Origin: Oscillospiraceae bacterium
Lineage (GTDB): Bacteria > Bacillota > Clostridia > Oscillospirales > Ruminococcaceae
Assembly: GCA_015067185.1 (NCBI GenBank)
Contig: SVMZ01000003.1
Coordinates: 62,001-126,000, forward strand
Reading direction: 5' to 3'
Length of the DNA: 64,000 nt
Shown here: positions 34,282 to 43,326 of the stretch, in pieces
Position numbering within the stretch: position 1 is the stretch's first letter
Layout: each line of letters opens with the position of its first letter
Notes under the pieces: generated by a model
Seen by the model: only the letters and a program-made list of their open reading frames with translations
The model's database searches: none
Told to the model about the DNA's origin: nothing
Position numbers and translations under genes: made by a program

Positions 34282-36579
34282 ATGAAAAAATATTATATGA
34301 TCGGCAACACTCATTTTGATCCTGTCTGGCTTTGGCACTGGGATGAGGCCATGTCCTCTATCCGCGCCACCTTCCGTTCCGCACTGGACAGAATGAAGGA
34401 ATATCCGGATTTCATCTATTCCTTCTGCACCCCTCCCGTCTTCGAATGGATCAAAAAGACCGATCCCGAACTGTTTGAAGAGATTTGTCAGCGCGTTGCC
34501 GAAGGCCGCTGGGATTTGGCGGAAGGCTGGTGGCTGCAGCCAGACTGCTATCTGGCTTCCGGTGAGAGCTATATCCGTCAGGGCTATTACGGACAAAAAT
34601 ACCTGAAAGAAAATTTCGGAAAATATTCCGAGTGCGTCTTTAACATCGACAGTTTTGGACACAGTCCCATGCTGCCGCAAATTCTCCGTAAAAGCGGAAT
34701 CAAATACTATTGTTTTGTCCGCCCTGAGCGTCATCACCTGGCGCTGGAAGATCCTTTCTTCCGTTGGGAAAGCCCGGATGGCAGCGCCGTTTTTGTCTAC
34801 CGCGCCGAAAACTGCTACTCTAAAAATCTGGCGCATCAACTGGAAACGGATACTACTCCGCACGATGCCCTGATTGTCTACGGCATTACCGATCACGGCG
34901 GTGCTCCTACCAAAAAACTGCTGGATATCATCTGTTCCAACGAAAACACACTTTTCTCCACCTTGAGCGGCTTCTTCCGCATCCATACCCCATCCTCATC
35001 CCGCACGGGCGACCTGATTACCGGGGATTTTGGTGTATTTTCCAACTATGTCAAAATCAAAAAAGGCAACCGCATTGCGGAATACGCTGCACTCAATGCA
35101 GAAAGAGCCTCCCTGATTGCCGGACGCAATGAGCAAATCACACTGGATTCCTGCTGGAAAGACATCCTCTTTAACCAGTTCCATGATATCCTCGGCGGTG
35201 CCTGCACCAAAGAGGCCTACACCGTTGCCGAAAATATGATGGGCAGAGCTGTCATGTCTGCTGATGAGATCAAACACTTCAGCCTGCAGTCGGTAACCCG
35301 ACAGATACAAATGCCGGGCAAAAATCCGGACAATCCCTGGAATATCGTCGCATGGAACCTAAACGGCACAGAATACGACGGCTACATGGAAGCGGAAGTA
35401 CAGTGGATGCACGAATTTGATCCCTATACCAAGGGATTGTGTCTGGAAGACAGCGACGGGAACCGCTATCCCTGTCAGATTATCCGGGAACTCTCTGTTA
35501 TTCCCGGCTTCCGTTCTCGTTTCCTCTTTAAAGCAAAAATCCCCTCTGTAGGCTACAAAGCTTTCAAACTGATTCAAACCCACGAGGAAGTCTCAAAAGC
35601 CCCGGTCTCCTTCCCCTGTGTGGAAACAGACACCTTCTCCTTCCTCTTTTCCGAAACTGATGGTACTCTCCTCCGTGTCACCGATAAAAAAAGCGGCAAG
35701 CAGCTGCTTGGAAAAGCCCTTGTCCCTGTTGCCTACCGCGATCAAGGCGACACCTGGTGCTTCAACACCTCCAAATACGAAGAAGAACCCATCCATCCGC
35801 AATTTTTGGGTGTGGAGGTCATTGAATCCGGAGCTCTTCTCACCAAACTGAAAGTTAACTACCGCCTGAACGAATCCAAACTCAGCCTCTACTACTGTTT
35901 CTATCAGGATGCGACCTATTTTGATCTGGAATACCGTGTCAACTGGGAGGAAAAACACACCGTTCTGAAGCTGGAAACAGCAGTAAACAGCTATCAGCAT
36001 ACCGTTTCGGTTCCGGCCGGCAGCATTCAGCGCAGTGAAAACGCAGCCGATATGCCCATGGGCGCATGGCTGCAGACAGACACCGCCCTGTTCCTGTGTG
36101 ATTCCGCCTTTGCCTATAACATGCACAGCGGCAAACTTGGCATCACGCTTCTGCGCAGCCCCATCTTTGGCGACCTGCGTCTCGATCAGCTGGATGACAG
36201 CATCGATTACGACTTTATTGATCTCGGCGTCACAGAGGGACGTATGCGTATCTCCTTTGCAGGAGATCCCTGTGCTCACACAGACAGCTTCAACAACCGT
36301 CCCACCATGATCATAGAATCCAATCATTCCGGTTCTCTTCCCGCGCAAAACAGCTATCTGCAGCTGCTTTCCGGTCATGCTTATGTTTCCGCGTTTAAAC
36401 AAAACGAAAACGGCTGTATCCTTCGTCTTATTGAAACCAGCGGCGAAACCCAGAATATCACCCTGACCGCCCTCGGCAGAACTTACAGCACCCTCCTCTC
36501 TCCCTTTGAGATCAAAACCCTGCAGCTTTGCGAAGACGATCTGATCGAAGTTTCTCTGTTGGAAGAGCCACTCTCCTGA
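34282..36579 (+). CDS. Glycoside hydrolase family 38 (alpha-mannosidase type)
   Basis: A 765-residue enzyme, expected to cleave alpha-linked mannose. The N-terminal catalytic domain has THFDPVWLWHWDEA with the zinc-binding His and Asp, the nucleophile Asp in NIDSFGHSPMLPQIL, and RPERHH. The helical bundle and C-terminal beta-sandwiches follow from about residue 250. It is shorter than many GH38 enzymes, which run to about 1000 residues. A TATAAT box lies at 34245-34250 and GGAG precedes the ATG. Cytoplasmic, as there is no signal peptide. Confidence 0.9.
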   Translation: MKKYYMIGNTHFDPVWLWHWDEAMSSIRATFRSALDRMKEYPDFIYSFCTPPVFEWIKKTDPELFEEICQRVAEGRWDLAEGWWLQPDCYLASGESYIRQGYYGQKYLKENFGKYSECVFNIDSFGHSPMLPQILRKSGIKYYCFVRPERHHLALEDPFFRWESPDGSAVFVYRAENCYSKNLAHQLETDTTPHDALIVYGITDHGGAPTKKLLDIICSNENTLFSTLSGFFRIHTPSSSRTGDLITGDFGVFSNYVKIKKGNRIAEYAALNAERASLIAGRNEQITLDSCWKDILFNQFHDILGGACTKEAYTVAENMMGRAVMSADEIKHFSLQSVTRQIQMPGKNPDNPWNIVAWNLNGTEYDGYMEAEVQWMHEFDPYTKGLCLEDSDGNRYPCQIIRELSVIPGFRSRFLFKAKIPSVGYKAFKLIQTHEEVSKAPVSFPCVETDTFSFLFSETDGTLLRVTDKKSGKQLLGKALVPVAYRDQGDTWCFNTSKYEEEPIHPQFLGVEVIESGALLTKLKVNYRLNESKLSLYYCFYQDATYFDLEYRVNWEEKHTVLKLETAVNSYQHTVSVPAGSIQRSENAADMPMGAWLQTDTALFLCDSAFAYNMHSGKLGITLLRSPIFGDLRLDQLDDSIDYDFIDLGVTEGRMRISFAGDPCAHTDSFNNRPTMIIESNHSGSLPAQNSYLQLLSGHAYVSAFKQNENGCILRLIETSGETQNITLTALGRTYSTLLSPFEIKTLQLCEDDLIEVSLLEEPLS

Positions 36580-36636
36580 TTTTTCTTTTCCAATACAAGA
36601 GAGCCACCGCATGTGAGCCGTACTTTTAAAGACAGT

Positions 36637-36669
36637 AAAAAGAAGCACGAAATTTTCGTGCTTCTTTTT
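36637..36669 (+). terminator. Terminator of the GH38 gene
   Basis: AAAAAGAAGCACGA and TCGTGCTTCTTTTT form a near-perfect 14-base stem with a short loop; a T-run follows. The A/T-runs may also allow leftward action. Confidence 0.85.
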
Positions 36670-36802
36670 ATTTTATCTTATACCGTAACAAACAGGGCAT
36701 TAAGGCGCCAGATGCCACTTGTCAGGAGAGGCTAAACCCTTTATAATCCGATTCACCTGTTTGATAAATTGGAATTGGTCACCTGGACAAACTAACAAAT
36801 TG

Positions 36803-37288
36803 TTATAACTTCATAACAACCTCAACTTGCTCCACTTTCCTACTTCCGGTAAGTGTTTTTAAGGTTGTTACTACTTCATTTGTTATTTCAAATCCTAAAG
36901 ACTGATACATGCTCTGCGCAATTACGTTGTCTCTCTTTGTTTCCGTGGTATATATCTCAATACCTCTTTCTCTCAACAAAACTTTTACCTTTTCAAAAAT
37001 TGTCCTTGCAATCCCTCTCCTCCGATATTCCGGAATTGTACATGTGACAATATCGTAGGCAGTTTTCTCCTTATCTTTTAGAATACTATTCAAAACAAGA
37101 CTTACGCATTCTCCTGTATCCGTATCAAAGGCACCTACTGAAATGGTAGGGTCATAATCCTGTTCTCTTAGCATTTTACAAAACATATCTAAATTGACTT
37201 CTCTTTTAAGTCGTTCACTCATAGTCTTCAAGTTTGTTTCAAACAACACTTCATTGGATACATTTTCCAATGTAGAATATTTAATCAT
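36803..37288 (-). CDS. GNAT family N-acetyltransferase
   Basis: A 161-residue acetyltransferase. The pattern CTIPEYRRRGIARTIFEKV carries the acetyl-CoA loop and AQSMYQSLGFEI the C-terminal motif. The ribosome site is AAGGAGG. Codon use is more AT-rich than in the surrounding carbohydrate genes, and the flanking 200 bases are AT-rich too, which may mean a later arrival. It stands alone. Confidence 0.85.
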   Translation of the reverse strand: MIKYSTLENVSNEVLFETNLKTMSERLKREVNLDMFCKMLREQDYDPTISVGAFDTDTGECVSLVLNSILKDKEKTAYDIVTCTIPEYRRRGIARTIFEKVKVLLRERGIEIYTTETKRDNVIAQSMYQSLGFEITNEVVTTLKTLTGSRKVEQVEVVMKL

Positions 37289-37380
37289 AACACCCCTCCT
37301 TAGAACATTTGCAAGTTCTTATTTATCGGTTAGTTGTATTATATCATAATTCAGGTGATTATTGAAGAAGAGACTTAAAA

Positions 37381-37410
37381 ATACCCGCAGTTTCTAAAAA
37401 CTACGGGTAT
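37381..37410 (-). terminator. Terminator of the isomerase-dehydrogenase operon
   Basis: ATACCCGTAGTTT pairs with AAACTGCGGGTAT with one mismatch; TTTTT follows on the minus strand. Confidence 0.75.
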
Positions 37411-37456
37411 CTTTGTGTCTTATTTTACTGTCCTTAACGATACAACCCTTTTGGGG

Positions 37457-38440
37457 TCATGCCTCAAAAGCCAGTTCTTTTCCCAACAGGAACTTCAGAG
37501 AGGATACTCCGGCAGAAAGCGCCGCTTCTTCGACAGCTTCTCCCTTTATTGCCTTGCCCACAAAGCAACAGAGCTCTTTGTAGTAAGCGCCCAGGTCGGA
37601 GATATTTCCCTGTGTTCCGCCGACAGAAACAAGCTCCATCTTTTCAAGAACGATATCCTCCACACCTTCATCGGTATAGAGCACCAGTTTTCCGTCGTTC
37701 TCCACCACAGCCTCTTCAAACACCACACGGAAGGTGGCACTGAAAGGATGGGATGCAGGCAGTCCCCAGGTTCCCTCTACGGTGACAGGGAATCCTTCAT
37801 ACTGCATCAGGGTGTTGACATAGGAGTTGCCTTCGCCGATGCTGTTTTTCACCGAATATACACTCTTCGGTTCACCGAAAAGAGAAAGCACAAAGTCCAC
37901 ATCATGGATATGCAGATCCTGCGCCGCACCGCCGGAAAGCTTCGGGGTACGCAGCCAATCCTGCCAGCCCCAACCCGGTGTCGGGCTGATGCGGCGGAAG
38001 TTGGCATTGACAACTTTACCGTATTTTCCGCTCTTCACAATATCTCTCAGTGCAACATATTCATCCCAGAAACGGATCACCTGTCCGATCTGCACCTGAC
38101 AGCCGGTCTCTTCCTGCTTTTTCAGCAGCTTGTCGCCCTCCTCCATGGTCAACGCAACAGGCTTTTCGATAAAGAGATACTTTACCTTATCCATCGCAGC
38201 CAGCGCATGCTCTGCGTGGAGATAGGTGGGCAGGCAGATATCAATAATATCCAGCTCTGCGTTTTGGATCATATCCATACCTTCGGCATAGATCACGGCA
38301 TCGGTACCTGCCGCAATTTCTTCGGCCTTATCTTTTCTGATATCTGCAACCGCGGCGAGGGTAACGCCCTCCATGTTTTTATAGCAGTTTGCATGCATGG
38401 TGCCCATGAAACCGCAGCCAATCAATCCTACTCTCAGCAT
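37457..38440 (-). CDS. Gfo/Idh/MocA family NAD(P)-dependent dehydrogenase
   Basis: A 327-residue sugar or polyol dehydrogenase. The Rossmann loop is VGLIGCGFMGTMHA, the conserved Lys is in FIEKPVA, and the C-terminal domain has GGAAQDLHIHDVD with the catalytic His. The start ATG at 38440 follows AAGGAG and lies 4 bases after the stop of the isomerase-like gene, so the two are one operon. A divergent AraC gene upstream may control them. Substrate unknown. Confidence 0.92.
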   Translation of the reverse strand: MLRVGLIGCGFMGTMHANCYKNMEGVTLAAVADIRKDKAEEIAAGTDAVIYAEGMDMIQNAELDIIDICLPTYLHAEHALAAMDKVKYLFIEKPVALTMEEGDKLLKKQEETGCQVQIGQVIRFWDEYVALRDIVKSGKYGKVVNANFRRISPTPGWGWQDWLRTPKLSGGAAQDLHIHDVDFVLSLFGEPKSVYSVKNSIGEGNSYVNTLMQYEGFPVTVEGTWGLPASHPFSATFRVVFEEAVVENDGKLVLYTDEGVEDIVLEKMELVSVGGTQGNISDLGAYYKELCCFVGKAIKGEAVEEAALSAGVSSLKFLLGKELAFEA

Positions 38441-38444
38441 TGTC

Positions 38445-39287
38445 TTATCTCCTTCCCATAATTCTGTCCATCGCATTGGATGTGTTATAGATGATGGTCT
38501 CGGTGTAATATTTGTAGTTGGGGATCATCTCGGCAGAGACCCACCCGTCATAACCGATCTTTTTCAACTCTTCCATCACTGCGGGATAGTTGACATCACC
38601 GGCCAGCAGATCCACAAACCCGTGGAGACCGCCTGCCTCCATCCGATAATCCTTGAAATGCACCTTTTTGATACGGCTGCCCAGCGCACGGATCCAATGT
38701 TCGGGGAATCCATTAGCCAACACATTTCCGATATCCAGATAGCTGCCCACATAATCGGAGCCGACTTTATCGATAAAATCTCTCATCTCCATGGGAGAGA
38801 GCAGAAACTTGTTCCATACATTCTCCAGTGCAATTTGCACCTTGTACTGCTCGGCATATGATTTTACCTTCATCACCGATTCCAGACTTCTCTCATAGCA
38901 GGTCAGGTAATCGTATACCTTGCCGGGGGCAGCAAACTCTGCATTGACACAACCGGGGATGACCAGAATAGATTCGCAGCCCAGCACAGCAGCCACTTCC
39001 AGCTGTTTTTTTACAATATCCTGTGCCTTCTGCCGTACCGTCTCATCCTCATCATTCAGGAAATAGGACCAATACAGACCGGTAGCCACACTGTAAAGCT
39101 CGATCCCGATCTCATCTGCCTGCTTTTTGATCTCCAGCAAATCCTTCTCCCCGGATTCCAGGGTGATCTCACCGGTACCTTCATCCAGTGCAACCTCCAC
39201 CCCTTCAAAGCCTGCATCTTTGGCAAGAAGAAAACTTTCCTTCAAAGTTCCTGCGGGAAAAGACCAAATACTGATACCCTTTTTCAT
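38445..39287 (-). CDS. Sugar phosphate isomerase/epimerase-like TIM-barrel protein
   Basis: A 280-residue protein of the AP-endonuclease-2 / xylose-isomerase-like superfamily. It shows KKGISIWSFPAG at the start, DAGFEGVEVALDEG, the metal-ligand Glu in VQIALENVWNKFLLS, GSYLDIGNVL, KKVHFKDYR and GWVSAEMIP. These supply the usual metal-binding Glu, Asp, His and Glu. Relatives are epimerases, isomerases, inosose dehydratases and the alpha subunit of C-glycoside deglycosidases. The AGGAGG site is 11 bases before the ATG. It is the first gene of an operon with the Gfo/Idh/MocA gene. Confidence 0.88.
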   Translation of the reverse strand: MKKGISIWSFPAGTLKESFLLAKDAGFEGVEVALDEGTGEITLESGEKDLLEIKKQADEIGIELYSVATGLYWSYFLNDEDETVRQKAQDIVKKQLEVAAVLGCESILVIPGCVNAEFAAPGKVYDYLTCYERSLESVMKVKSYAEQYKVQIALENVWNKFLLSPMEMRDFIDKVGSDYVGSYLDIGNVLANGFPEHWIRALGSRIKKVHFKDYRMEAGGLHGFVDLLAGDVNYPAVMEELKKIGYDGWVSAEMIPNYKYYTETIIYNTSNAMDRIMGRR

Positions 39288-39408
39288 CTTCGCATTTTCC
39301 TCCTTGTTTTTTCGGGATTTTATGATATCATTGTATTGTATCATTATATTTTTGAACAGTCATTTTTGTCTTTAAATCGTTCACTTTTGTATTCTGCGGA
39401 GGGACAGT

Positions 39409-40278
39409 ATGAAAACCTATATCAAAACCCGCCCCAAAACCTTGGTGGATATTACCCGCATCGTCACCATCCATAACTATGAATTCGGCCCCCGCTTTGT
39501 CTTCAGCGGAGAAAGTCACGATTTCTGGGAACTGGTCTATATCGACAAGGGCAGCGTTGCCGTCTGCTGTGATGAAGAAGAAACGGTTCTCCACCAGGGA
39601 GAGATCATCTTCCACCGTCCCAACGAATTCCATTCCATTCGTGCGCTGGATTCCTCTCCTAACTTTTTCGTTATCTCCTTCGTCTCCGCCTCCCCGGCGA
39701 TGACAAGCTTTGAGCATTTCCGCACCAAAACAGAACGCATCCACAAAAATCTGCTCTCCGCCATTATCTCGGAGGCCGAAAAAACCTACAGTGTCCCCAA
39801 AAATGATCCCACCCTGCGCAGGCTTCGCCGCAAACCCAATGCCCCCCTCGGCAGCGAACAGCTGATTAAAACCTATCTGGAACAGCTGCTGATCCACCTG
39901 ATCCGCTCCATCACCGAAACCGGCGGAGACCTTTCCCCACAGCCCTTTCTGGAGGAACTGCCGCTGGTTTCCGCTCTCAAAGAGTATCTGACCATCCGTT
40001 GCGAAGAAAATGTCCGTGTTGAAGATATCTGCCGCGCCTTTGGCTACAGCAAAAGCTTTCTCAGCCGGCTTTTCCGGGAACATACCGGAGAAAGTCTGGC
40101 CTCCTTTGCCATGAAGCGCCGCATGGAACGCGCCAAAGAGCTGATCCGTGCCGGAGACCTGAACTTTGCCCAGATTTCCGCTCGGCTTTCCTTCGAAAAT
40201 CCCCAGTATTTCTCCCGCGTCTTCAAAAAAGAATACGGCATGACCCCCACCGAATTCAAAAACATGGCCCATATCTGA
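39409..40278 (+). CDS. AraC family transcriptional regulator
   Basis: A 289-residue activator with an N-terminal cupin-like sugar-sensing domain (FWELVYIDKGSVAV, then EIIFHRPNEFH) and a C-terminal pair of HTH motifs (VRVEDICRAFGYSKSFLSRLFREHTG, then FAQISARLSFENPQYFSRVFKKEYG). GGAGGG precedes the ATG. It is divergent from the isomerase-dehydrogenase operon with a 121-base shared region, the usual arrangement for a local activator of that operon. Confidence 0.93.
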   Translation: MKTYIKTRPKTLVDITRIVTIHNYEFGPRFVFSGESHDFWELVYIDKGSVAVCCDEEETVLHQGEIIFHRPNEFHSIRALDSSPNFFVISFVSASPAMTSFEHFRTKTERIHKNLLSAIISEAEKTYSVPKNDPTLRRLRRKPNAPLGSEQLIKTYLEQLLIHLIRSITETGGDLSPQPFLEELPLVSALKEYLTIRCEENVRVEDICRAFGYSKSFLSRLFREHTGESLASFAMKRRMERAKELIRAGDLNFAQISARLSFENPQYFSRVFKKEYGMTPTEFKNMAHI

Positions 40279-40330
40279 TTTCCGTTTTCACACAGCTGCC
40301 GCAGATGCGCATATATTTTTCATTTTTATA

Positions 40331-40359
40331 TTGACAGCCGGACATTCCGGTGTTACAAT
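40331..40359 (+). promoter_or_regulatory. Promoter of the TetR operon
   Basis: TTGACA (40331-40336) and TACAAT (40354-40359) are separated by 17 bases. The spacer contains the inverted repeat CCGGA-CAT-TCCGG. Confidence 0.8.
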
Positions 40360-40379
40360 GTAACTAACCGGTTACTTAC
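40360..40379 (+). promoter_or_regulatory. Likely TetR operator
   Basis: GTAACTAACCGGTTACTTAC is a 20-base palindrome with only one mismatched pair and a perfect TAACCGGTTA centre. It starts directly after the -10 box, over the transcription start, which suits repression by the TetR protein encoded next. Confidence 0.7.
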
Positions 40380-40408
40380 CGTATATTTCACGAAAGGATC
40401 TGATCTCT

Positions 40409-41089
40409 ATCCCGCCGCATACCAATCTGAACGAATCCCTTGGCCGTTCCGAACGCACCAAACGCAATATTCTGGATGCCGCCGAAAAACACTTTGCACA
40501 AAAGGGGCTTTACGGCGCCCGTGTAGATGAAATTGCCGCCGAAGCCGGTGCCAACAAGCGCATGATCTACGAATATTTCGGCAGCAAAGAAGCGCTTTAT
40601 AAACGTGTGCTGGAAGATGTATACGGTCGCCTTGGAGAATGCGAGACCTTTCTCACCGCCCATCCCGATGAAATTGATGCGGTGGAAGCTGTCCGCACCC
40701 TGGTGCCCGCCTACTTTGCCTTTCTCAAGGATAACCCTACCTATGTGAGGATGGTCATGTGGGAAAACATTCATGAAGCGCGGTATTTTGATGAACAGCA
40801 GCTGGCCGGTGTCCGCAACCCCATCAAACGCACCATGAAAGAGATCATCCGCAAAGGACAGGAAGAAGGCCGTTTCCGCAGTGATGTGGATGACAGCCAG
40901 TTTTTGCTTTCTCTGTTCGCCTGCTGTTTCAACTATTTTTCCAACATTCACACCATGACCCGTGTCATGAATGCCGACCTGAGTACCGATGAACAGATGC
41001 AGCAGCGGATCGTCGATATTACCAACATGCTGCTTGCCCACCTGCTTCTTCCGCCGACCGACCTGACCGCGGATACCGGCAACGGATAA
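40409..41089 (+). CDS. TetR family regulator, apparent ATC start
   Basis: The TetR reading frame is open from about 40366. It encodes NESLGRSERTKRNILDAAEKHFAQKG, then a full HTH (ARVDEIAAEAGANKRMIYEYFGSKEALYKRVLEDVY) and a ligand domain to 41089. The first ATG, at 40562, lies inside the recognition helix, so translation must begin earlier. No ATG, GTG or TTG exists in frame before it. ATC at 40409 is 10 bases after AAAGGA and would give a natural 226-residue protein. Either a rare near-cognate start or a lost ATG. It probably represses itself and the two dehydrogenase genes that follow. Confidence 0.8.
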   Translation: MPPHTNLNESLGRSERTKRNILDAAEKHFAQKGLYGARVDEIAAEAGANKRMIYEYFGSKEALYKRVLEDVYGRLGECETFLTAHPDEIDAVEAVRTLVPAYFAFLKDNPTYVRMVMWENIHEARYFDEQQLAGVRNPIKRTMKEIIRKGQEEGRFRSDVDDSQFLLSLFACCFNYFSNIHTMTRVMNADLSTDEQMQQRIVDITNMLLAHLLLPPTDLTADTGNG

Positions 41090-41178
41090 CGTCCCATTTC
41101 CGCACCGTACTGCGGATCCCCTATATACTACCAACACAAACGCTTTTCAAACATATTTACAGCAAGGAGGAAGTTTCC

Positions 41179-42249
41179 ATGAAAACACTGAATGTAGCTG
41201 TGCTCGGACAAGGGCGCAGCGGTTTGGACATCCACTGCAACTATCTCCCTCATGATACCGAACGTTTCCGTATTGCCGCCGTTGTCGACGCTCTGCCCGA
41301 GCGCCGTGAAAAGGCCGCCCGTCTTTTCAGCTGCGACACCTATGCCGACTATACCGAGCTGTTCGGACGCACCGACATCGATCTCGTAGTCAATGCACTT
41401 CCCAGTCACTATCATCCCCCTGTCACCATTGATCTGTTGGAGCACGGCTTCAACGTTCTCACCGAAAAACCGATGGCACGTACCGCTGCCGAAGTCGATG
41501 CCATGATCGCCGCCTCCGAAAAGAGCGGAAAAATGCTGGCCGTCTTCCAGCAGTCCCGTTTTGCCGGCTATTACGAGACCGTCAAATCGGTACTGGCCTC
41601 CGGCAAACTGGGACGCATCCTGCAGATCTCCATCCATTTCAGCGGCTTTGCCCGCCGCTGGGACTGGCAGTGCTGTCAGGAATTCGGTGCAGGCAGTCTC
41701 TATAATACCGGTCCTCATCCGCTGGACCAGGCTCTTGATCTGTTGGATTACCGTGACGGCATGCCCGATATTCTCTGCCGCATGGACCGCGCCAACACCT
41801 TTGGCGATGCTGAGGACTACGTCAAGCTCATTCTCACCGCCCCCGACCGTCCTCTCATCGATATGGAGGTTTCCAGCTGCAATGCTTACCCCAACTTCAC
41901 CTATAACATTCAGGGTACCCGCGGCGGTCTGCAGGGCAGCCTGAACGAACTCAAATGGCGCTACTTCAAACTGGAGGAGGCCCCCGAGCAGCATCTGATC
42001 AAAACCCCGCTGATGAAGCCGGACGGCTCTCCCGCCTACTGCAGCGAACAGCTGACCTGGTACGAAGAGGAATGGAAAGCCAACCCCAACGATTCCCCCT
42101 TCACCGGTGCCGTAGGCAAACTCTATTCTACCCTTTACGAACACCTCGTCAACGGCAAGCCGCTTGTGGTGACGCCGCAGCAGGTTCGTCAGCAAATTGC
42201 TGTTATTGAACGTTGCCACGAGATGAATCCCCTCTCCCGTATGGACTGA
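41179..42249 (+). CDS. Gfo/Idh/MocA family dehydrogenase
   Basis: A 356-residue NAD(P)-dependent sugar dehydrogenase. It has VAVLGQGRSGLDIHCNYL as Rossmann loop, LTEKPMARTAAEVDAMI with the conserved Lys, and AGSLYNTGPHPLDQALDL carrying the His region. AAGGAGG precedes the ATG. It lies 89 bases after the TetR gene and 15 bases before a second family member, forming a three-gene operon. Confidence 0.92.
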   Translation: MKTLNVAVLGQGRSGLDIHCNYLPHDTERFRIAAVVDALPERREKAARLFSCDTYADYTELFGRTDIDLVVNALPSHYHPPVTIDLLEHGFNVLTEKPMARTAAEVDAMIAASEKSGKMLAVFQQSRFAGYYETVKSVLASGKLGRILQISIHFSGFARRWDWQCCQEFGAGSLYNTGPHPLDQALDLLDYRDGMPDILCRMDRANTFGDAEDYVKLILTAPDRPLIDMEVSSCNAYPNFTYNIQGTRGGLQGSLNELKWRYFKLEEAPEQHLIKTPLMKPDGSPAYCSEQLTWYEEEWKANPNDSPFTGAVGKLYSTLYEHLVNGKPLVVTPQQVRQQIAVIERCHEMNPLSRMD

Positions 42250-42264
42250 AAGGAGCGATAAAGT

Positions 42265-43167
42265 ATGTACAGAATCGGTATTATCGGTTCCGAAAACTCC
42301 CACGCCATGGCGTTTGCCAAAATCTTTAACGGTCTTGACCCCAACTGCGAGACAGAATATCCGGATATGCGCGTTGTCGCTGTTGCCGGCCACTATCCCG
42401 AAGAGAGCCAAAAAGTATACGAGACCTGCGGTCTGGATTTCATCGCCGATGATCCCAAAGATATGCTGGGTAAGGTGGATGCCATTATGGTGACTGCCCG
42501 CAACGGCCAATTCCATCCCGAATTTGCCCGTCCCTTCATTGAAGCAGGCATCCCCGCCTTCATCGATAAACCCTTTGCCAACGATGCTGAAGAGGCACTC
42601 TCACTTGTCCGTCTGGCCAAGAAAAAGGGGGTCCCGCTGGTAGGCGGCTCCTCCACCAAATATGTCTACGATGTTCAGCTGCTCCGCAATGCCGTTAAGT
42701 TTGAAAACCGCACCGGCATGGGTAATTTGGGCGGCATCCACGGCGGCGCCGTTTCCGCACCGCTGAACATGAACAACGAATACGGCGGCTTCTACTTCTA
42801 CTCCTCCCATCTGGCCGAGATCTCCATGACCATCTTCGGCTATGATCCCCTCTCTGTTTCCGCCTTCCGCTGCGGCGACGATGTGACCGCCGTTGTCAAC
42901 TACGACCGCTACAACGTCACCAACCATTTTATGGAGGGCTGCTACAGCTACAATGCCGCCGTCTATGCCAAAAACAAGACCCTCTTCCGTGATATCGACA
43001 TCGGCATGTGCTACCAGCACGAGTGCGCCAGCTTCACCAACATGCTGCGCCATGGCATTCAGGATCACAGCTATGAAGAGCTCATCCTCCCTGTCTACTA
43101 CCTCAACGCCATCGAGCGCGCCTATCAGACCGGCGTGACCCAGGCGATCCCCAAGGTGGAAGTGTGA
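42265..43167 (+). CDS. Gfo/Idh/MocA family oxidoreductase, short form
   Basis: A 300-residue member of the same dehydrogenase superfamily. The N-terminus reads YRIGIIGSENSHAMAFAKIFNG in place of the usual G-x-G-x-x-G with Met, and IPAFIDKPFANDAEEAL supplies the conserved Lys. The C-terminal domain is shorter and the GGPHxxD-type His segment is not evident. AAAGGAGCG precedes the ATG. It may oxidise a related substrate or pair with the preceding dehydrogenase. Confidence 0.85.
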   Translation: MYRIGIIGSENSHAMAFAKIFNGLDPNCETEYPDMRVVAVAGHYPEESQKVYETCGLDFIADDPKDMLGKVDAIMVTARNGQFHPEFARPFIEAGIPAFIDKPFANDAEEALSLVRLAKKKGVPLVGGSSTKYVYDVQLLRNAVKFENRTGMGNLGGIHGGAVSAPLNMNNEYGGFYFYSSHLAEISMTIFGYDPLSVSAFRCGDDVTAVVNYDRYNVTNHFMEGCYSYNAAVYAKNKTLFRDIDIGMCYQHECASFTNMLRHGIQDHSYEELILPVYYLNAIERAYQTGVTQAIPKVEV

Positions 43168-43199
43168 TTGATTCCATTCCACCACCTTTCAAAACAGCA

Positions 43200-43237
43200 A
43201 ATCCGACCTATGGATTCAACCACAGGTCGGATTTTTT
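43200..43237 (+). terminator. Terminator of the TetR operon
   Basis: AATCCGACCT pairs with AGGTCGGATT around a 14-base loop, followed by TTTT. Confidence 0.8.
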
Positions 43238-43326
43238 CGTTATACATCAGATTCAAACGCCGTCAACAAAGCTGAATACTGCATAATATCTTCACCAACT
43301 GTTCGCTATATCGGAACCGTTGAATA

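Noticed and set aside
40562-41089. TetR gene starting at the ATG at 40562
   Set aside because: That start would remove most of the DNA-binding domain, which is intact in the upstream frame.
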